Shown: positions 34,541 through 46,083 of the stretch, in pieces
Position numbering within the stretch: position 1 is the stretch's first letter
Layout: every line of letters starts with the position of its first letter
NCBI GenBank assembly: GCA_015680905.1
Contig: CM027379.1
Location: forward strand, 96,275,001-96,339,000
Direction of reading: 5' to 3'
Source: Coptis chinensis
Lineage: Eukaryota; Streptophyta; Magnoliopsida; Ranunculales; Ranunculaceae
DNA length: 64,000 nucleotides
Made by a program: the position numbers and the translations under genes
Notes under the pieces: model-generated
Seen by the model: the letters and a program-made list of their open reading frames with translations, nothing else
Databases searched by the model: none
What the model was told of the DNA's origin: nothing

Positions 34541-35063
34541 AGCCCTTGAAGGAAAAATTGTTTAAATTATTAAAAACCCAAATTGTGGGCTTTTTAAGTG
34601 GACCTTTTCTGTAACCTAAAACAGGGAACGCTCGAACGGTTGTGCCTGATTCTCAGATAATCATGCGCTAACCAACGTCGCCTTCTCCTCAAGTAAATGC
34701 GTGTAAGCCGCGACTTGAGAGGTAAATTTTAAACCTCCTCAAAGCTCATGTAAGAGGATACCTTGTGTGTTCAAGCATGCTTACTTGTTTGTTTGAATTT
34801 TAATTTCTACACTGCAATTTAAATTCACTCATAAGGCTGAACCTGAACCACATAACAACTATTGGGAAGTCATTCTCCAATGTAGCTAAATTAGGCGTTA
34901 ATTCTTTCTTGAAGCATTGGAACAAACAAACAAATTAAAATCAAACAACTAGAACCTAAAGTAGTCACACTCTTCCAGAAAAGGACAAAAATATAGCCAC
35001 GAGAATTTAGAGTAATCAGTTACCAGATTTCGGTGGACCAACTACCTTCCTCACTCCCCTCCC
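34541..35063 (+). other. Leader region of Athila-4, continued, up to the Athila-1 insertion
   Basis: Reverse complement matches 59757-60210 and 61790-61890. The CTCAAGTAAATGCGTGTAAGC and GAGGTAAATTTTAAACCTCC blocks are shared. The last five bases (CTCCC) are the left target duplication of Athila-1. Confidence 0.85.
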
Positions 35064-36398
35064 TGATAAGAGCCCAAAACTATAGTTTTAACCCCTTAAT
35101 AATATTACATTTAGACAAATTATGCTTATAATAAATAAGAGTTAGTACTGTTTACATGCTTTTGTGTATTTCAGGTATTGTACTCAAATATGTGAAGAAA
35201 TATGTCACTTTTGCAAGAAAAAGGAGCAAAGATTGGTAGCTAAGAAGTTCTATGATTAAAGCCCAAGTTTCAAGGAGAAAAAACCTTTTTAAATCCCATT
35301 CAAAGTTGAAAAGTCAAAGTCAACACGGCTAGGAATAGAGCATAAAAGTCAACAAAATTTTTGTAGGCTGTATCTTTGGACTCAGACCTCAAAATTGGGC
35401 CTACTATATGTTATAATGACCGGTTCAAAAAGAGCTTTCTAATGGTCTAGGCTTTGATCATTAAGAGGAGTAAAAGTAGATGAAAAGGCTATTATAATAA
35501 TTCCAGCAGAGAAACCCTTTTTGGACTTAAGTAATTAGGTTTTGGGCTTGATTTAATATCCCAAAACATAGCTCCAAAGCCCATGCATAAAATTATAAAC
35601 CTAGCCCTCTCCTATATAAAGAGGACTAAGGCAAAACTCTAAGGATCTAACCTTTTAGTTAATTAAGCTTTCTATCATTAGTTTTCTTTAGTTTTAAACC
35701 ATAGTTATTATTTTATTAGCCTAGCCACCATTAATTCAATTCAAGTTATCTTTAATAAAGTAGGTCTTCATTATGTCTTATTCTTATTCTTTTAATTATG
35801 ATAGTCTAATGAATCATAACTAAACATCCATTAGAGGGGTTTGATTAAAACTTTGATGAAGACTTGATGTGTTAGTGTAGAATAAGTTGTAGTAAAATAT
35901 TCCACTCTAGAAGGTAGTTAATTCACCATGAGAATGGGTTTAAATTGCCTCACATGCTAATTACTAGTTGGCAGAGATGCCATGAATAATTAGGGATTGA
36001 AAAGACCCAATCTTTATGTGAAAACATAAAGATTAGGATTACAACCAATCTATGATAACATATTAAAATTAATCAAGGTGGAATCAAATCCCCCTAATCT
36101 CTTCTTCTCATTCACATCTTCTCATTAAATTGCCATAGTATAACTTAACACATCTTAATTAGTTATTTTCACCATATTAGTATAATTAAACCATTGCTCT
36201 CATTGATAATGTAGAATTGTTAAGTTAGGAAAATTGTTACGTTTAAAAGCGACTAGGAGTGGAACAATTTTGACTCCGTTATTGCATGATAATTGAGAAT
36301 AGAAACTTTGATCGAAGCATTAGAATAACTAGCTTTCTTATTCCTAGCATAAATAATTATTCATAGGGTAAGACAATTTTATTTTTTTACTTTTATCA
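35064..36398 (+). repeat. 5' LTR of Athila-1
   Basis: 1335 bp, TG...CA. TATA box TATATAAA at 35613-35620 followed by the GAGGACTAAGGCAAAACTC start-site region. Diverged from the 3' LTR by scattered substitutions and small indels. Confidence 0.95.
35613..35620 (+). promoter_or_regulatory. TATA box in the Athila-1 5' LTR
   Basis: TATATAAA in the context CCTCTCCTATATAAAGAGGA, conserved in the 3' LTR (48687-48694) and in the Athila-2 LTR. Confidence 0.75.
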
Positions 36399-36400
36399 AA

Positions 36401-36414
36401 TGGTGCTATTGTCC
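36401..36414 (+). other. Primer-binding site of Athila-1, decayed
   Basis: TGGTGCTATTGTCC, two bases after the LTR. Compare TGGCACCGCCGTC in the C-LTR relatives and TTGGCGCCGTC in element D. It looks like an Asp-tRNA-type site with several changes. Confidence 0.6.
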
Positions 36415-37043
36415 ATCTTAGTTGTGTTTAGATTAGTTTCCCTTCGTGTTTTCAATTCTACCAATATCCCATTTCACCCACCCACCCACCTATTGTTTGG
36501 TTCTAACTATGGTTGTTGTTTTTTCAGATTTTTTTTTCGAACAAGATTACCTTGGCGTGCTCGTGCCTCTAACTCTATCATCCGAAAGCCCAGCCACCCT
36601 CTTGTTACTGGAATTTTTTTTTGAAAAAATACCTTGAACGCGCCCGCGCTTTTGTTTACTCTATACTAGAGCGAGCCCGCGCCGCCGAAGAAAGCCCGAT
36701 TTTTCACGGGTTAGTCCATAGGCTCTCGTTTTGTTCAAGTTATTTTTACTATTTAGTGTTCCGAACTTCTTAAATACACTGAGATCGCGTATCAAAGATG
36801 CTATTCATACGCGTAGCAATGAGGCATTCAGGTACTCCTTCTTTTACTCCTTGTCTCTACTATCAGAGGAGTTTTAATTCTAGTATATCAGGTTGTTGTT
36901 TGACTGTTGCTAGGGTTTTTTTTTCATATTGGCCTTAATCTTGCATGAGATTAAGGTCCGATAAGTAAAAACCATATAACGTTATCTATTGTAAACGTCA
37001 ATGCACACGCCTATCTAGAATATCATACACTACACTTGCATCA

Positions 37044-38343
37044 ATGGCTGACAAAATAGAGACTCCTCTCCCTTATTTTTATAAAGCCCTAAACGATAGC
37101 CCTAAGTCATCCATCGTTCTTGCAGACCCAGTGGAGGATTTTCGAATTCCCCCGAATATATTTAATTTGTTATTGGTTTTTCATGGGTTAGACCACGAGA
37201 AGCCTTATCAGCATATGCGTAGTAAAGAACAAGCTCTTACCACATTTCATCATCCTATCGTAGGTTTGGAACAAATTAAACTAAGGGTGTTTCCTTTCAC
37301 CCTAGCCGATAAGGCGACATCTTGGTTAACTGCCCAAACGCCTAAGTCTGTGGACTCATGGGCCAAACTTGTTCAATTGTTCATGGAACAGTTTTACCCA
37401 CCACTGAAGACAGATGAAATGCTTAAAAAGATTCAATTCTTCCGCCATAATCCTCATGAATCCTTTTCAGAGGGTTGGAATCGTTTCACTGATCTTCTCA
37501 TCGAGTGTCCACATCATAACCTTGTGAAAGACACGATTGTTCATGCCTTTTTCAAAGGGTTTTTGCATCATCATAAAGAGGTTCTTGATATAATGACTGG
37601 GGGTAGTTTCCTTAGTAAATGAGCCTCAGAGGCTTATAGGTTTTTAGAAGATCAATTTAAGCATAATAATAACTAGGGGGGTAATGACATCCCCCGCTCC
37701 GCTAATTCTTCTTCCACAGCCAAGGCTGCCAGTATGTTTGAGGTTAAATCTGATTTCGAGCTTAGGACTCTAATCGAATCTCTCATAAAAAAGGTAGAAG
37801 CCATTTTTATTCAATATAAGCCTACTTCTGTCATGAACATCAACTCTCTTCCATGTAATTTCTGTTATAGCCTTGAGCAGACCGACTCCTATTGTCCTCT
37901 TGTCTATGAACAACTATCACAACCACCATCATAGCCGAATAATGTTTGCTCCAATAATAGCCAACCGAACGCACCTTGGAGACAAAACCCCAACTTCGGT
38001 TGGCAAAATAATTAACAAGTTACACCTCCAGGGTTTAATAATCAAAATGTTAGGCCAGCAAACAATTACAACCAAGCTCCACCAAGACAAGGACAAGGAC
38101 AAGGGAATTATAATAATTACAATAATTATAATAATAACAATAAAGATATCGTACCGGTTAATAATAACTATCACAACCCACCCGTTAGTAATCAACATGA
38201 GATAGTTCCAGTCACACCACCTATGGCCACTACACCTTCATAACCGGATCGTTTCGAAGCCTACATGCAAGCTAACTAACAGATTTTATAATCCATTAAT
38301 CATTCCATACAACAGTTAACCCAAGAGAAAGCCTAACCAAAAT
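37044..38343 (+). pseudogene. gag: Athila-1 gag
   Basis: Starts MADKIETPLPYFYKALNDSP. The retrotransposon gag core is easily seen: IKLRVFPFTLADKATSWL, FMEQFYPPLKTDEMLKKIQF, NPHESFSEGWNRFTDLLIEC, then HHKEVLDIMTGGSFLSK. A TGA (37620-37622) breaks the frame, which stays readable beyond it with further stops (about 37673 and 37932). The C-terminal knuckle CNFCYSLEQTDSYC has the CCHC spacing but Gln replaces His. An Asn-rich linker (38100-38160) follows. Gag would form the cytoplasmic particle. Confidence 0.9.
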
Positions 38344-39065
38344 GTGTTTCTAGTTCAAGCTATACCAAATCCTAAAATGTCAAACACAGCCTTTGAAGTA
38401 ACCAGTAATACTAGTAATGAAAATGTAAATGTAGGTGAGTTAAATACCATCACCACTCTCTATTTTGGTAGAGTGGTTGATAACGCCATAACTACGCCCA
38501 TTAATACACCACCAGTGGTCATTGAAAATGAAAAATTACTAGATACCGATATAGAAACTGAAGATCCTACTTTTGTAGAGGTACCAGTTAAACGACAATC
38601 CAAGAGGAAAGCGGCCAAGGTTAAAACTCCTATTGACCCATATGCTAAATATAGAGAGAAACCACCGTTTCCCCAGAGACAAGACATGTTAAACAAGGAT
38701 ACAAATTTTGACGAGATTAGAGAAGTTTTTAAAAATCTAACGATAAACCTACCTTTTCTTGAAGCTATTAAAAAATTACCACAACATGCTAAGTTTCTAA
38801 AAAAGTTGTGCACTACTAGACGGAAAACAAACATTCCAAAAGATGCCTTTTTAACATAACAGTTTTCCACTCTATCTGAACATAATGGAATAGTTAAGTA
38901 CAAGGACCCTGGTTGTCCTACTATACAATGCACATTAGGGGATACCCACACAACAACTGCTCTATTAGACCTGGGGGCGAGTGTTAACTTACTCCTTTCT
39001 GTTGAGGTAAATGTTTTCAAAATGATGCAATAGTTACCCGATACGACTATTGATACGATGGAGAA
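38344..39065 (+). pseudogene. pol: Athila-1 gag-pol linker and protease
   Basis: Linker residues (NPKMSNTAFEVTSNTSNENV, KYREKPPFPQRQDMLNKDTN, FLEAIKKLPQHAKFLKKL) lead to the aspartic protease motif LLDLGASVNLL near 38964. The protease is then cut: the text jumps to VNVFKMMQ, skipping about 95 residues that Athila-2 still has (25995-25640). The DLG in place of DTG/DSG is shared by both copies, so it is a lineage trait rather than decay. Confidence 0.85.
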
Positions 39066-39071
39066 GTTAGC

Positions 39072-40900
39072 ATGATCAAGAGCTTAACTCAAGATTATTT
39101 AAACAACACGTTTCTAGAGAATCAAATGCACCAATTCCTTTCCTTTGGAAGTTTCGACTTCGACGATGACTCTTACATAGTGGAAGTCAACCACCTGTTC
39201 GAGTATACTCCTATCTTAGATCCTTCTATAGCTCTATCTTCTGAGTTTGAAGACCTCTTACCTAAACAAGTCTTCACTACTCAATACGAGGACCCTCCGA
39301 AAGCATTTGTACCCATTCCTCCCACCCTTGTGCTTAAACCTCTTCCTGCTGAGTTGAAAAATATCCAGCATGATTCGGATGGTAGTCATCCAATGATCAT
39401 ATCTTCTTAGTTATTTGCTGATGAAGAGGCACGTTTAATTAGGGTGATTAGGGAATATCATTCTGCGATCGGTTGGTCCCTAGACGACATTAAGGGGATT
39501 GACCCTAGTGTATGCATGCATCGCATACATTTGGAGGATAATGCGAAGTCTTCACGCGAACCTCAGCGTCGCTTGAACCCTGCCATGAAAAAGGTGGTCA
39601 GGGAAGAAGTCTTATGGTTACTCGATGTGGGTATCATATATCCCATCTCCGATAGCGAATGGGTAACCCCATTCACGTAGTTCTTAAAAAATTGGGGGTT
39701 ACCATTGTGCGTAATGCTACGGGTGAATATATTTCCATACGAGTTCCTATGAAATGGAGGATCTGTATTGATTACAGATGCTTAAATGATATGACACGAA
39801 AGGATCATTTTCCTTTACCCTTTATATATCAGATGCTCGAACGTCTAGCTGGTCATGCTTATTATTGTTTTTTAGATGGCTACTCTGGCTATTTTCAGTT
39901 CATTATTGATCCTGACGACCAAGACAAGACTACCTTCACATGTCCTTTTGGAACATATACCTATAAACAGAACAACTCACGCCATTAAGGAAGATAAAGG
40001 CCAAGAGCGCTTTGTAATGCTCTCGTACCTTCCAAATTGTATGCTTCATATCTTTAGTGACATGGTGGAGCGCTTTATAGAAATTTTCATGGATGATTTT
40101 TCTATCTATGGAGACTCTTTCAATGAATGCCTATCTAACCTTTCCAAGGTGTTGACATGGTGTGAGGAAAAGAATCTGGTTTTAAATTGGGAAAAATGTT
40201 ATTTTATGGTAAAAAGAGGAATAGTGCTAGGTCATATTGTATCTAGCGACGACATAGAATTAGATAAGGCCAAATTAGATAAAATAGCATCTTTATCTAT
40301 ACCATGGACTATCCGTGACATTAGAGCCTTTTTAGGCCATGCAGGTTTTTATAGACGTTTTATCAAGGATTTTTCAAAATTAGCTAGGCCTTTAACTAAT
40401 CCGCTTTTAAAAGATGCCATCTTTGATTTCAATTATTATTGCAAACAGGCTTTTGAAACTTTAACAACCGCTTTAACATCTGCACCGATTATACAGCCTC
40501 CCGATTGATCTAAACCTTTCGAACTTATATGTGATGCTAGCGATTATGCTGTTGGTGCCGTGTTAGGCCAGAAACTAGATGATAAGTCCATTGTTATTTA
40601 TTATGCTAGTAAGACTTTAAATGATGCTTAATAAAATTACACTGCTACGGAAAAGAAATTTTTAGCTGTGGTTTATGCTTTAGATAAGTTCCGTCCTTAT
40701 TTGGTTGGTTCAAAGACCTTAGTCTACACTGACCATGTAGCTCTTAGGTACCTTCTCACCAAGAAGGATGCTAAACAGAGATTGATCCGATGGATTCTTC
40801 TCCGGCAAGAGTTTACCCTAGAAATTAAGGATAAATAAGGGGTTGAAAATGTAGTTGCCGATCACTTATCTAAACTAACTAATAACAGTAATAGTGATTC
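39072..40900 (+). pseudogene. pol: Athila-1 reverse transcriptase and RNase H
   Basis: N-terminal spacer (39072-39410, stop), then RT: IRVIREYHSAIGWSLDDIKG, YPISDSEWVTP with a frameshift near 39670, MKWRICIDYRCLNDMTRKDH, CFLDGYSGYFQFIID, another shift near 39975, then the catalytic box IFMDDFSIYGDSF and LGHAGFYRRFIKDFSK. RNase H follows: [62 protein letters not shown] and VADHLSKL, with stops at 40506, 40629 and 40836. The enzyme would copy element RNA into DNA. It is broken here. Confidence 0.9.
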
Positions 40901-40999
40901 TGAGTCCATACCTGATTCTTTTCCTGATGAGCATCTTTATTCTATTTTTTTTGCACCTTGGTATGCCGACATTGTGAATTTTTTAGCTTCTGATATTAT

Positions 41000-42250
41000 T
41001 CCTGATGTTTGGTCAAGAAATAAATGTAAGAAATTTTTGGCTAGAGTTAAGCTATACTACTAGGATGAGCCCTACCTTTTTAAGTATTGTGTGGATCAGA
41101 TTATTCCTCGTTGTATTCCCTAGTGGAAATATAATGAGGTTTTATCCTGCTGTCATGACAAAGAGTGTGGTGGCCATTTTAGTGGTATGAAAACGGTAGC
41201 TATAGTTCTTCAATGTGGTTTTTATTGGCCTACCCTTTTCAAAGATGCTCAAGTTCACTGCAAGACGTGTGTTCGTTGCCAACAACTTGGGCGTATCACT
41301 AAATGCAATATGATGCCTTTAAATCCCATTATGGTAGTAGAAATTTTTGATATATGGGGCATTGATTTCATGGGTCCTTTTCCTATTTTCCATGATTTTA
41401 TTTTATTCTTGTTGCCGTGGACTACGTTTCCAAATGGATAGAGGCCATGGCTTGCCGTAGCAATAACCATAAGACAGTTGTGTTTTTTGTTAAGGAATAT
41501 ATTTTCTATCGTTTTGGGATCCCTAAAGCCATCATTAGTAATGGCATAACACATTTTTGCAATAGAGTTGTTGCTTCTTTAGTTAAGAAATACAGAGTTA
41601 CCCATAAGGTGGCTACTCTTTATCATCCACAGACTAGTGGCCAAGTAGAAGTCTCTAATAGGGAAATTAAAAAAATATTAGAAACAACAGTCAATCCTGA
41701 TCGGAAAGATTGGTCTAAGCGTCTAACAGATATCTTATGGGCATATCGGACAGCTTTTAAAACTCCTATAGCAATGTCTCCCTTTAGACTTGTGTTTGGA
41801 AAACCTTGTCACTTGCCCATTGAATTGGAACACCGTGTTATGTGGGCTATAAAATGCCTGAACTTCAATATTGATGAGGCAGGTGTCAAACACAAATTAC
41901 AATTAAATGAGCTAGAAGAAATCCGTAGCGATTCTTATGATCTCGCAAAGGATTATAAAGCTAACACAAAACGTGTTCATGATAAACAGATTTTGCGTAA
42001 AGAGTTTGTGGTTGGTCAAAAGGTTTTGCTTTACAACTCTCGTTTGTATATTTTCTCAGGAAAATTAAAAATCCGTTAGTTTGGTTCTTTTCTGGTTATT
42101 GAAGTCACCCCTTACGGGGAAATCACCTTGGTAAATCCCAAGGACAACAGTACCTTTCAAGTTAATGGCCAACGTTTAAAATATTTTCATGAGTTAATGC
42201 CCCCAGATGTGGAGGATGTCTTTTTACAGGACCCTGTCTATGAGGACTGA
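41000..42250 (+). pseudogene. pol: Athila-1 integrase
   Basis: Zinc-binding part: CCHDKECGGHFSGMKTVAIV then FYWPTLFKDAQVHCKTCVRC (HHCC pattern). Catalytic core: first Asp in IWGIDFMGPFP; the expected second Asp is changed, reading IISNGITHF where the family has a ...SDGGTHF type sequence; Glu is present in [18 protein letters not shown] frameshift near 41430 separates the first Asp from the rest. The C-terminal domain runs to about 42250 (EITLVNPKDNSTFQVNGQRL). Loss of the Asp alone would abolish strand transfer. Confidence 0.9.
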
Positions 42251-42935
42251 CCTTTGATGTTTGGTGTACTTCCTTTCATTTCCATATGTTGGTAAGTGCA
42301 CCATTAAGGTAATCGGGCCCTCCCTTTGGAGTGTGTGGCTGTAAGTACCGGATCATAAGTCCATGTTTGACATAATTCACGCTTTCCACTCTTGCATGTT
42401 TTCTCAGTTTTTGAGTCATGTTTCTCTATAGAGTAATTTATGTCTTTATTGTTTTCTTTTATATTAAACCTTATTCATAAAAAATAAAAATATTAAAACC
42501 CTATAAATAGTAATCTTGCAAGTCTTAGGAATTTGACTTTAAAATACCCACATTTTAAAACAAATTTTCTAAACCCTGTTTTCAAAAATTTGTTTGGGGG
42601 TGAGGTGTTTGGTCTTTCCATTCTTGATCGCTCAATTTCCTATTTTTGTTGTTTATGTCGTTTAGTTATATTTTGATTCGGGTTGACACTATCTATGAAT
42701 TTAGATTTCTTTTGATCATATAACTTATGTCATTCACGCATTTCAGGGCATTTTCCGTCTTCTTATATGTCAACCATGGTTAGATTTGAGTTTTCTATAT
42801 ATCATTGGATTGTACTTTCTCTGTTGATCATTTTCATAGCTCATTCGCAAAAATCGGACTGTTAACGAATCGAGAATTTTAGTTTTAAAATTTTACGAGG
42901 CATAGGACAAGATGGGCATTTCAGGATTTGTTTTG

Positions 42936-42956
42936 GGCTTGGGCCCAAACGAATTA
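42936..42956 (+). promoter_or_regulatory. TGGGCC-type motif cluster upstream of extra ORF A
   Basis: TTTTGGGCTTGGGCCCAAAC contains overlapping TGGGCY/GGCCCA words like plant site-II (TCP-binding) elements. A similar GGGCTTGGGCC word lies in the leader of the related ORF in Athila-3 (about 56384-56396, minus strand). The role is inferred only from motif and position. Confidence 0.35.
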
Positions 42957-43204
42957 AACCCTATCGCGGTCACGAAACCCCTTTTAAAATCCAAACACTA
43001 GTTTTTGGTTTCTTTTCTCTCCGCCTCCAAAACTCAAGAACAAGCCTGAACCCAGAAAACCTTGGCGCCAAGACGCCTCTTCTTTCACCTAAACTTGGCG
43101 CAGCACCGCCCTAACCTCCACACAACCCTATTCAAATTTCGATTGAGTGTTTAATTCACTACCCCCCACCTTGCATTCACCCCAATTTCCAAATCCAAAA
43201 CTTA

Positions 43205-44378
43205 ATGGCTCCTCAAACCCCAAAGATTCTTCCGGAACAAGGTTTCACTTTTCAACAATTTTCACCATTTTTCGGTCACGAAATGCGTATTAGGAAGTGG
43301 GAAGGGTTGTGGTATTGTACGGATGATTTTTATCACACTGATTTGGTGTGTGATTTTTACAAGAAGAGGGAGATTGATGGTCGTCAGATTTTTGTGAAGG
43401 TGAATGGTAGTCGGAAGGAATTGACTACAACAGTGTTATCTAAGATTACTGGCATTGACCAAAGATCCATCGTAGTCACAATGCAGGAATCTCAGTTTGC
43501 TAGAATCAGTCCGTTGATGACGGAGACTATATTGGAAGGAATTTATAATGCAAACTCGCATTGTGCTCGTCAGACGTCTCTGAGACAAAACCAACTAGAT
43601 GTGGCTCAGTGGGTTGGTAGGAATGTTATTGCCTCCACGAAAGCCAGTGACATCAATTTGAGTTGTCTGCACATTCTCTGGACCCTTCAGGAAAAGCGGT
43701 ATAGGTTTTGCATTCTTGATTTTTTGTTAAATGAGATTAGAGCAGTTGGTAAATTGGCCGCAGCCTTCCCTACATTGATTACGAAGGTTATGTTGTATTG
43801 GGGATGTGTTCCGAAGACTGGTAAGATTAATTTGAAGTTGCATGAAAATGCACGTATTTATTGGGAATGTATTTAGAGGGATTGGCATTTGCCTGAGGTT
43901 AGGGGTGCTGAGATGGTATTGGATGAGGAAGATGAGGACGACACAACATGTTTTGATGCAGATGCTTTGGAAAGGGCTACTACGAATATAGACCGCATCT
44001 CATTACTTCATCGTGGCCCATAGACTCCATAATGAGTATGAGACGATTCGTACAGACCAACGTTCTGTTAGTGACCTCTATGAGGCTATCCAGACTAGGC
44101 AAGGTACCATTCTCTATAACCAAGATAAGCTTCAGTCTAATATTGAGTTGCTCGGTGATAGTCACGAGGATCTCCAGGCTAACATGGTGACTCTAGCTCA
44201 TACCCATACAGAGCGTTGGGAAGCCATGGATGTCTTTATGGAGCAACAACACACGTTTCAAGTAGAAGTTCTATGATCCCTGCTACCTCATGAGGGTTCT
44301 TCTTCTGCTAACTCTGGAAGGCATGAGCGTCGTCGATGTAGGACGGATGGCTATGGCCCATCCTCATCTCGTGGCTAG
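43205..44378 (+). pseudogene. Athila-1 extra ORF A, 'putative plant transposon protein'-like
   Basis: Starts MAPQTPKILPEQGFTFQQFS. Visible pattern: an N-terminal PEQ-F motif, a Trp in the first third (RKWEGLWYC), LVCDFYKKREIDGRQIFVKV, SKITGIDQRS, then a middle part SLRQNQLDVAQWVGRNVIAS and a Cys-Trp-Gly-rich part (MLYWGCVPKT). A TAG (43874) breaks it; an acidic stretch DEEDEDD and a coiled-coil-like tail (YETIRTDQRSVSDLYEAIQT) continue in a shifted frame to 44378. The layout resembles the Athila-associated ORF family annotated as 'putative plant transposon protein'. Its function is unknown. Paralogues are at 45167, 55466 and 63425. Confidence 0.75.
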
Positions 44379-44883
44379 TTTGTTGATTGGATTATTATTG
44401 TTTTAGGAAATTTCCCTATTTTTAGTAGAATAATTTTTTATTTCTAATTGTTGAGTTAAGTAGTTAATTTTGGATTATGTATTTGGTTGTTATTTAAATT
44501 TCAAGTTAGTTTAATTTTTGTCTGAGCATGCTATCTATTTTTCATGAATCCCACCTTCCTGACTTGTTTGGGGGTGGTATTACTTATTTAGCATTGTATT
44601 TTACCCTATCCACCTGTATTTGGAATTTAATATTGTAAGGTTTTGAGAATATGGTTTGTGTGAGCATGTTGCTAATATGGTGTAGCTAGAATTAGATACT
44701 CTTGGTTTGTGCAACCTCAAATATTAGAATTTGGATGATTGCTATTTTTAATTCCAGCCTAAAAGCTCTAAGTTTGATTTTGGAGCCTGTTTCTATTTTG
44801 GTTTTAGAAGCCTTTTCTTATTCCATCTCTTTCCGTATAAATTAAGGGAACCTTGAGGACCTTTGTTTAAGAAACTAGAGCTC

Positions 44884-44891
44884 TATAAATA
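44884..44891 (+). promoter_or_regulatory. Internal TATA box upstream of extra ORF B
   Basis: TATAAATA in the context CTCTATAAATACATGGGATG, 283 bp before the ORF B ATG and outside the LTRs. A C/A-rich leader-like stretch (CTTCACACAACACCTCTC) follows at the right distance for a start site. Confidence 0.45.
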
Positions 44892-44939
44892 CATGGGATG
44901 CTCTAAACTTCACACAACACCTCTCAAATTCACCTCTCA

Positions 44940-45100
44940 CTTCATAACACATACAACACTCAGAGCGCGCACGCACTATCTTTTGGCTTATAATAGAGCG
45001 CGCCCGCGCCCAAGGACCTAGAACACAAAGTCAGAGTTGAGCGCACCCGCGCCCTTCCATAGGCTATTTTGAGCGCGCCCGCTCCCTGACCTCAACACAC
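44940..45100 (+). repeat. CG-rich word repeats in the ORF A-ORF B spacer
   Basis: Four copies of a GAGCGCGCCCGCGCCC-like word (near 44963, 44995, 45038 and 45071) within an otherwise AT-rich element. Similar words occur in the 5' UTR (near 36638 and 36672). Confidence 0.7.
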
Positions 45101-45166
45101 CTCCAGTTCTGTTTTTGGGGGTTTGCCACACTCACTTCCAAGAGTTTAGTAGTGTATTTGGTTGCT

Positions 45167-46083
45167 ATGAAATCTCCTCAAATCATACCAGAGCAGTCCT
45201 TCGAAGAATTGCTCGAGAGCGACACCTATGGATATTGGTTCCGTGACTTGATTGTGCAGGCAGGATGGCAACCTCTAATGGTAAGTGCTGATGAAACTTA
45301 TTCTCCTGCACTTATTGCTTATTTATATGATCATTGTAAGTTTTTTTATCAACCAAATGGGCAACAAGTGTTCTCTGTCACCATTGATGATGTAACAATA
45401 GGCTTAACCAAGTTTTTATTGGCCTTTGTTATTGGACTGTCTATGCCTGCTGAAATCCAAAACTCATGGGGTTATATGGCTGACAATATATATATCTACA
45501 ACTATGAGTATTTGCATGAAACCTATGGGGCGGAGATTTTTCGTATAGAGGACCAAGGGCAATATAACGTAGCCCTTGTTAGCTTGTCCCTTAACATGGG
45601 CACTATTAGGTTCTTTATCATGCTGAATATCTTAGGGGAATGGCATTTTTCTTCTGCGAATAATGCCACTTGTGACGTCTTCCTTGCTCTAGCTGAGGGA
45701 TGTATGCTTTATGACATTTCCCAGACTTTAGTGTCTAGTTTAGCAAGAGCACATAGTATAAAGCATAAGTACCTTCTTATGCCTATTTTGGTTTACCGCA
45801 TAATGCTATTTTTGTTTCCTAAGTTCTGTACCCGTTTCACAGATTGGGTTGGAGTTGACATTGTGAGACCCCCCAATTGCATTATACGCTCTTTCTGTGC
45901 GATGATTTGGCTGGGGTGGAGGCTACAACCTAATTGGGTTGCCCTTACACCCCATCCGACCAAGTGGCGCTTAACAGGTTAGCAAAAGTAAATGACAAAT
46001 GGCGTGAGGTCTGGCAAATTGTCATGGCGTGGCAGGATGCAAAGGAACCTCACTTCTTTATAGAAGAAGAGGACAACGCTTAA
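45167..46083 (+). pseudogene. Athila-1 extra ORF B, paralogue of ORF A
   Basis: Reading starts MKSPQIIPEQSFEELLESDT (an upstream in-frame ATG at 45152 is also possible). It shares with ORF A the PEQ-F start, a Trp after about 30 residues (QAGWQPLMVS), ALIAYLYDHCKFFYQPNGQQ, and a middle helix-rich part. It is open to 45982; a single one-base shift near 45940 leads into a frame that continues DQVALNRLAKVNDKWREVWQ to a stop at 46083, which looks like the authentic C-terminus (about 305 residues). It is thus one lesion from intact, the best preserved ORF of this element. Confidence 0.7.

Noticed and set aside
36400-36637. Two overlapping 60-75 codon frames after the Athila-1 LTR
   Set aside because: They start on the PBS and lie in the element's 5' UTR. 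They have no counterpart in the Athila-2 leader and no domain.
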